Shown here in pieces: positions 58,906 to 64,000 of a DNA stretch of 64,000 nucleotides. The stretch's first letter is position 1, and each line of letters opens with the position of its first letter. Source of the DNA: Galeopsis tetrahit (Eukaryota; Streptophyta; Magnoliopsida; Lamiales; Lamiaceae); contig OY776120.1 in NCBI GenBank assembly GCA_963675135.1, positions 56,912,063 to 56,976,062 on the forward strand, given 5' to 3'. Both the position numbers and the translations under genes were made by a program. The notes under the pieces were generated by a model. That model did no database searches. It worked only from the letters and a program-made list of their open reading frames with translations, and was not told the origin of the DNA.

Positions 58906-60145
58906 TGCTGGAACGCGCCGGCGAAGGCGGTCCATCACCGGGATCGTTGTCGGATGCCAAACGTATAAATAACGAATTAAAACCTAAACATGCATCTAAA
59001 GCAGAATTTAGATTCGTTACCCTTGAAGATCGAGACGTTGATTCCAATCTACGGATCTTCTAGCCTGTCTCCCAACCTCGCTCGAACACCGGGTGGACGG
59101 CTTGCTATCAAACGTGGAGAAGGTGCCTCAGTTTCGTCTCCTTGAAACCCTAGCCGTTTTTCTTAATTTCGTGTGTGCTAGGGTTTCAAAACTATTTTGA
59201 GGCTCCTATTTATAATCTCCATAAGTTCATGGGCCAGACTAGGGATCCATTAGAAGGTATAGGGTTTGGGCTTCTTACAGGCCCAACTACTCTTATGTTC
59301 AGCCCAGAACATATAATTTGGCCCGAGAACATTAATTCATTCCACTAGAGAATTAATGTTGCACTCCCGTCCTATCCCGAACTGAATCAGGGCTTCTATT
59401 AGACATCATAATTCCCCGTGTTTAAGATATCGCACGTCCATTAATTATTAAAGCTTCTGACTTCTTTAAATAATTTATTTCTATAATTCCTTGAGTAGTA
59501 CCACTCAACCTTGTTGTCGTACGGATTAAATCCACCTGCAGGGTTTAATACGACAATCCTTTATGAGTTTCCTCAAGGGGACATCATCAGCCTGGATGTA
59601 CAGGACACGGTGCCCTAATGCCAATAAGTAGACATCATGCGAGCGATGCCACTACCCAAAATACGGAGCGTGAAGAATCTACCAAGATTCTCACCTATGA
59701 TACATCAAAGTAGTGAACAAGCACCCCACACATCTAAATATCACACTTAGGTTAAGAATCATAAAAGTCACCAAGACCTCTAGTTCTTCATAACAGTCAG
59801 AACAGAAGAACATGTCTTATCTGTGATCCATTCAATACGCCTCAGCGCACTAGTATAAACTAATGGCTAAGACAAACCACTAACAAGTTTATACTACAAC
59901 TTAAACCAATAGTTTTGTCCATAACTATCTCAGTTGTGAATATTATTTATATCTTATAAGGGACTGACAATGTGATCTTCTGTGTGACTACAAACCCACC
60001 ACATCGTCTACAATGCAAGATAAGCAGACATACAAGTAATCACAAAGAATGCAAAAATGTGAAAAACCATTTATTTCAGATAAAAGGAAATCGAATATAC
60101 GTCACAAAAGCCCACTAAAAGTTTTCTTTACAGTATACACCAACA
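58906..60145 (-). repeat. 3' LTR of element B2
   Basis: 1,240 bp with TG...CA ends, collinear with the LTRs of B and the solo LTR. The TATA-type segment lies on the reverse strand near 59205-59212. The target duplication cannot be tested because the other end is outside the window. Confidence 0.93.
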
Positions 60146-60156
60146 ATCTCCCACTT
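60146..60156 (-). promoter_or_regulatory. Polypurine tract of element B2
   Basis: The reverse strand AAGTGGGAGAT abuts the LTR start, identical to element B. Confidence 0.85.
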
Positions 60157-60222
60157 ATACTAAAGCTTAACTTTTAGTATACACATAAAGACATCAACAT
60201 TTCTCCCACTTATACTCAAAGT

Positions 60223-63200
60223 CTAGCTTGCAATACATCGTAAACCAAGACCCTCTACATGTTTCTCAAAGATTTTCATTGCCAGCGTCTTTGTGAAAGG
60301 ATCAGCCAAGTTATCCAACGACGCAATCTTAGCTACAGCCACGTCTCCTCGATTTACGATATCTCGTATAATGTGGTACTTTCGATCTATGTGTTTACTT
60401 GCTCTATGGGCTCTAGGTTCTTTCGAGTTTGCCACTGCACCCGCGTTATCACAATAAACAGTGATACACATCGGCATACTCTGAAATACCCCTAATTCCA
60501 GAAAGAAATTACGCAGCCAGACAGCCTCCTTTGCAGCCTCTGAGGCAGCTACGTACTCGGCTTCCATAGTGGAGTCCGCGATGCATTTCTGCTTCACACT
60601 TCTCCAAGATATGGCTGCGCCTCCCAGCATAAACACATAACCCGAGGTTGACTTCCGTTCATCTCGATCAGCTTGGAAATCTGAATCGGTATAACCCAAA
60701 GGAATCAAACTATTTGACTGGTATACTAGCATATAATCTCGAGTCTTTTTCAAGTACTTGAGAATATGCTTAACAGCAGTCCAGTGTCCTTGACCAGGGT
60801 TAGACTGATATCTTGCTACCATGCCGACTGCATAACAAATATCAGGCCTCGTACACAGCATCGCATACATAAGGCTTCCTACAGCCGAAGCATAAGGAAC
60901 CTTAGCCATCTCCTCTATCTCCTTCTGTGTCTTAGGACACATATCTTTAGATAGAGGGACTCCATGTCTGAAAGGTAGTACACCCTTCTTGGAATTCTGC
61001 ATGCCAAAACGAGCAATCACAGTATCAATGTAAGACGCTTGAGATAAACACAACATTCTCTTTTTTCGATCACGAGTGACCTTAATACCAAGAATATACG
61101 ATGCTTCTCCCATATCCTTCATTTGAAACTGTTCTGAAAGCCACACCTTTACGTCTGATAATACTTTCACATTGTTGCCAATAAGAAGAATATCATCTAC
61201 GTATAGTACTAAGAATACCACTACGTCTCTGTCACTTTTCTGGTACACACAACTTTCATTTTGACATTGTTCAAATCCAAAAGATTTGATCACCTCATCA
61301 AAACGAATGTTCCAAGACCTGGAAGCTTGTTTTAGCCCATAAAGAGACTTTTTCAGCTTCCAGACTAGATGCTCTTGGCCTTTCTTCACATAACCCTCGG
61401 GTTGCTGCATATAGATGTCCTTATCCAAATTTCCATTAAGGAAAGCTGTCTTAACATCCATTTGCCAAATCTCATAGTTCATGTGATTAGCTATGGATAA
61501 GAGAATCCGGATCGATTTTAGCATGGCTACTGGTGAGAAGGTCTCGTCATAGTCGATTCCTTCTTTCTGGGTAAAACCCTTTGCCACCAACCGTGCTTTA
61601 AAAGCAGTAATCTGCCCATCAGACCCTCTCTTACGTCTGTAGACCCACTTACACCCAACAGCTTTCTTATCGTGGGGAAGTTCACTTAGGTCATACACTT
61701 CCATAGCATCCATAGATTCAATTTCTGAATCCATGGACTTGTGCCAAGACTCTGCATCTTTGTCTTTGATTGCCTCTTTGTATGTCCAGGGGTCGTTATC
61801 ATCATGTTCATCGCTTGGAATCAAGTCAATAGACTCTCCCATAAACATGAAACGATCAGGTTGGCGAACAACCCTCCCACTACGACGAGGCAATGTATAC
61901 AAAGGTTCATCAGAGTCGCCACGTTGTGCAGTCTCTTGTGGTATTTCCTCTTGCACACTCGGTGTGCCATTGTCTCCTCTCAACTCATTTAGAATGATCT
62001 CAGTATTGGACTTATGCTCATTCATATAGTCTTCTTCTAAAAATCGGGCATTGGTACTCACCACCACCCTCTGATCATTAGGACTATAAAAATAACCACC
62101 TCTCGTTCCCTTAGGGTATCCTGCAAATAACCGTACTTCAGTTCTAGGTGCCAACTTATCAGCTTCCTTGTTCAGCACATGTGCTGGACAACCCCAAATC
62201 CGAATGTGGTTTAGACTAGGCTTTCGCCCAGACCACAATTCAATCGGGGTTTTTGGAACCACTTTAGAAGGTACATAATTTAGAAGGTACGCTGCTGTTT
62301 CCAAGGCATAACCCCAAAAAGAGGTAGGTAATGAAGCATAACTCATCATCGATCTCACCATATCTAATAGAGTCCTATTCCTTCTCTCAACCACGCCATT
62401 CTGTTGCGGAGTACCAGGCGCGGAGAGCTGGGATCTAATCCCGTTCTCTAATAAGTATTGCCTAAATTCATTGCTAAGGTACTCGCCACCACGATCAGAA
62501 CGCAGTGACTTGATACTCTTACCATGACGGTTCTCCACTTCTGCCTTAAATTCTTTGAACTTGCCAAAGCATTCAGACTTGTGGCGCATCAGGTAGATGT
62601 ATCCATATCTTGAGTAATCGTCAATGAAAGTGACGAAGTACTCAAAGCCTCCTCTAGCTTGAACAGTCATAGGCCCACACAAATCAGAGTGAATCAATTC
62701 CAACACATCATTAGCCCTATTACCCTTGGCCTTAAAAGGCCTCGAGGTCATCTTGCCTTCCAAACAGGATTCGCAGACTGAGAATGGTTCCACTTGGAGA
62801 GACTCCAAAAACCCACTACTTACTAGTCTTTGAATCCTTCTTAGGTTGACATGACCCAATCTTAGATGCCAAAGGTATGTTTGATTCAACTTAGAAGGTT
62901 CCTTTCTCTTATTTAATGATGATGATGAATGAGCTTCAGTCACAGTATGATATGCACACGTAATAGTATAAAGATTGTTTTCTAGCGTGCCAGAACAGAT
63001 TAAAGAGTCATTTCTCATAATAACAACATTGTCATTAAAAACAACTGAGCATCCATCCAAAAATAACTTCGAAACAGAAATTAAATTTCTCCGAAAATTC
63101 GGCACGTATAAAACGTTCTTTAATACTAAAACAGAATTAGAAAAACATAAGTGCACGTCTCCCACTGCAACCACTGATACTATCGCAGCATTGCCCAAAC

Positions 63201-64000
63201 TAATAGTAATCTCGCCCTCACTCAGTTCCCTTGTCTGCAGAAACCCCTGCAAGGTGTAACAAACATGGTCAGTGGCTCCTGTATCTACTACCCAAGAAAA
63301 GGCAGAACAAGCCGCAAAATATGTTTCAACAACTAAAGCGAGAGACGTACCAGAGTTGTCCTTTTTCAAAAGAGGACAATCAGACTTCCAATGTCCCGTC
63401 TTGTTGCACTTGAAACATTTGCCCTTCGGCTTTTTCACGCCACCAGAAGGTGCTAGTTTCTTGCTCCCACTGCTTTCACCACCACCCTTTTTCTGTAAAG
63501 GCTTTTTCTTCTTCTTGCCATTAGACGAAGAAGGTCCAGCCTGAACAGTAACATTGGCTTGTGGTCGTTTACCCATGAGACCCTCCACCGCGACCAATTC
63601 CGTAAGAAGCTCGGTTAAAGTATAATCCTTCTTACTCATGATCGCGTTTACACGGAAGTTCTCAAAAGACTTTGGGAGCGAGTGTAGGATCATATCGATC
63701 TTGGTGTCATTATCGATTAACCCTCCGAGGACCTCAATCTCATTCAGATATTCCATCATCTTGAGACCATGGTCCCTCACGGACGCTCCCTCTGGCATAG
63801 AGGTTGACATGATCTTCCTCATAGCCTCAAAGCGGGCAGCCCTATCTTTCTCACCAAAAAGCTCTTTGAGGCTCAACATCATAGCTGCGGCACTAGACAT
63901 AGTTTGATGCTGCTGTTGTAAAACATTTGACATCGAGGCCAAAATGTAACAACGAGCCATCTCATCAGCCTTGTGCCACTTCTTATGAGCCTCCCTTTGC
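60223..64000 (-). CDS. Gag-pol polyprotein of copia element B2, open frame, N-terminus off the window
   Basis: An uninterrupted minus-strand frame runs from the window edge to TAG at 60223. Counting from the internal Met at 63960 there are 1,245 codons; the frame is also open above it (KKWHKADE), so the start lies outside. Domains in order: capsid-like helices; zinc knuckle CFKCNKTGHWKSDC near 182-195; protease WVVDTGATDHVC near 223; integrase with HLRLGH, CESCLEGK, HSDLCGP, LRSDRGGEYL and NGVVERRNRT; RT with YVDDILLIG near 918; RNase H with YTDSDFQADRDERKSTSG and MEAEYVAASEA; end at LRCIAS. All catalytic residues I can check are in place. In copia elements one frame encodes gag and pol, cleaved by the element protease in virus-like particles, after which cDNA is integrated in the nucleus. 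No lesion is seen; whether it is active depends on the missing 5' part. Confidence 0.92.
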   Translation of the reverse strand, partial: QREAHKKWHKADEMARCYILASMSNVLQQQHQTMSSAAAMMLSLKELFGEKDRAARFEAMRKIMSTSMPEGASVRDHGLKMMEYLNEIEVLGGLIDNDTKIDMILHSLPKSFENFRVNAIMSKKDYTLTELLTELVAVEGLMGKRPQANVTVQAGPSSSNGKKKKKPLQKKGGGESSGSKKLAPSGGVKKPKGKCFKCNKTGHWKSDCPLLKKDNSGTSLALVVETYFAACSAFSWVVDTGATDHVCYTLQGFLQTRELSEGEITISLGNAAIVSVVAVGDVHLCFSNSVLVLKNVLYVPNFRRNLISVSKLFLDGCSVVFNDNVVIMRNDSLICSGTLENNLYTITCAYHTVTEAHSSSSLNKRKEPSKLNQTYLWHLRLGHVNLRRIQRLVSSGFLESLQVEPFSVCESCLEGKMTSRPFKAKGNRANDVLELIHSDLCGPMTVQARGGFEYFVTFIDDYSRYGYIYLMRHKSECFGKFKEFKAEVENRHGKSIKSLRSDRGGEYLSNEFRQYLLENGIRSQLSAPGTPQQNGVVERRNRTLLDMVRSMMSYASLPTSFWGYALETAAYLLNYVPSKVVPKTPIELWSGRKPSLNHIRIWGCPAHVLNKEADKLAPRTEVRLFAGYPKGTRGGYFYSPNDQRVVVSTNARFLEEDYMNEHKSNTEIILNELRGDNGTPSVQEEIPQETAQRGDSDEPLYTLPRRSGRVVRQPDRFMFMGESIDLIPSDEHDDNDPWTYKEAIKDKDAESWHKSMDSEIESMDAMEVYDLSELPHDKKAVGCKWVYRRKRGSDGQITAFKARLVAKGFTQKEGIDYDETFSPVAMLKSIRILLSIANHMNYEIWQMDVKTAFLNGNLDKDIYMQQPEGYVKKGQEHLVWKLKKSLYGLKQASRSWNIRFDEVIKSFGFEQCQNESCVYQKSDRDVVVFLVLYVDDILLIGNNVKVLSDVKVWLSEQFQMKDMGEASYILGIKVTRDRKKRMLCLSQASYIDTVIARFGMQNSKKGVLPFRHGVPLSKDMCPKTQKEIEEMAKVPYASAVGSLMYAMLCTRPDICYAVGMVARYQSNPGQGHWTAVKHILKYLKKTRDYMLVYQSNSLIPLGYTDSDFQADRDERKSTSGYVFMLGGAAISWRSVKQKCIADSTMEAEYVAASEAAKEAVWLRNFFLELGVFQSMPMCITVYCDNAGAVANSKEPRAHRASKHIDRKYHIIRDIVNRGDVAVAKIASLDNLADPFTKTLAMKIFEKHVEGLGLRCIAS

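Larger units (their letters stand above)
58906..64000 (-). mobile_element. Ty1/copia element 'B2' (B family) inserted at the satellite edge; 5' part off the window
   Basis: Minus strand: 3' LTR 58906-60145, purine tract 60146-60156, then gag-pol reaching the window end. Its left flank is satellite (TTGATAG at 58899-58905), so it jumped into the array or its edge. It has the same structure as element B but none of B's stop codons or the 14 bp deletion. It may be an intact, young copy. The 5' LTR, primer site and gag start are beyond 64000. Confidence 0.93.

Overview
The window is repeat-dominated nuclear DNA of a flowering plant, probably a eudicot. It holds Ty1/copia LTR retrotransposons of two lineages, a plant hAT DNA transposon, an L1-type LINE with a C-terminal RNase H, and about 28 kb of tandem satellite. 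I see no single-copy host gene, rRNA, tRNA or CRISPR. The species cannot be named from the sequence.

Left part (1-24026): a layered nest of elements. A SIRE/Maximus-like copia gag on the minus strand (9054 down to 8014, then 244 down to 1 and off the window) is split by a complete copia element 'B' (245-8013, minus; two 1.24 kb LTRs, PBS and PPT all visible). Head to head with that gag, a plus-strand SIRE/Maximus-like pol ('C', about 9063-17416) carries two clean later insertions. These are a solo LTR of the B family (10762-12002, target duplication GTTCC) and a hAT transposon (12164-16105, target duplication CCTGTTGC). Then come two truncated SIRE-type LTRs back to back (17669-20466), an RT/RNase H remnant and an envelope-like third ORF of another element ('D', 20467-24026).

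Middle (24027-30643): a 5'-truncated, decayed L1-type LINE on the minus strand. It lies exactly between the envelope-like ORF and the satellite.

Satellite (30644-58905): about 120 head-to-tail monomers of 231/232 bp, with a 202 bp deletion class, all in one orientation. From 39278 to 53207 they form a 13-monomer higher-order repeat (HOR) of 2,913 or 2,925 bp in five consecutive copies. One copy (42191-44444) is a 10-monomer deletion form whose crossover lies within a 33 bp stretch. A reverse-oriented SIRE-type LTR fragment (55800-56819) interrupts the array.

Right part (58906-64000): a second B-family element ('B2', minus) sits at the end of the array. Its gag-pol frame is open from 60223 to the window edge, unlike the damaged copy B.

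Most likely history, by inference: old SIRE/Maximus elements accumulated beside a satellite block; the LINE, hAT and B-family insertions followed; the satellite was locally homogenised by unequal exchange; B2 is among the youngest events. The most notable structure is the satellite HOR domain, a candidate centromeric, pericentromeric or subtelomeric array.
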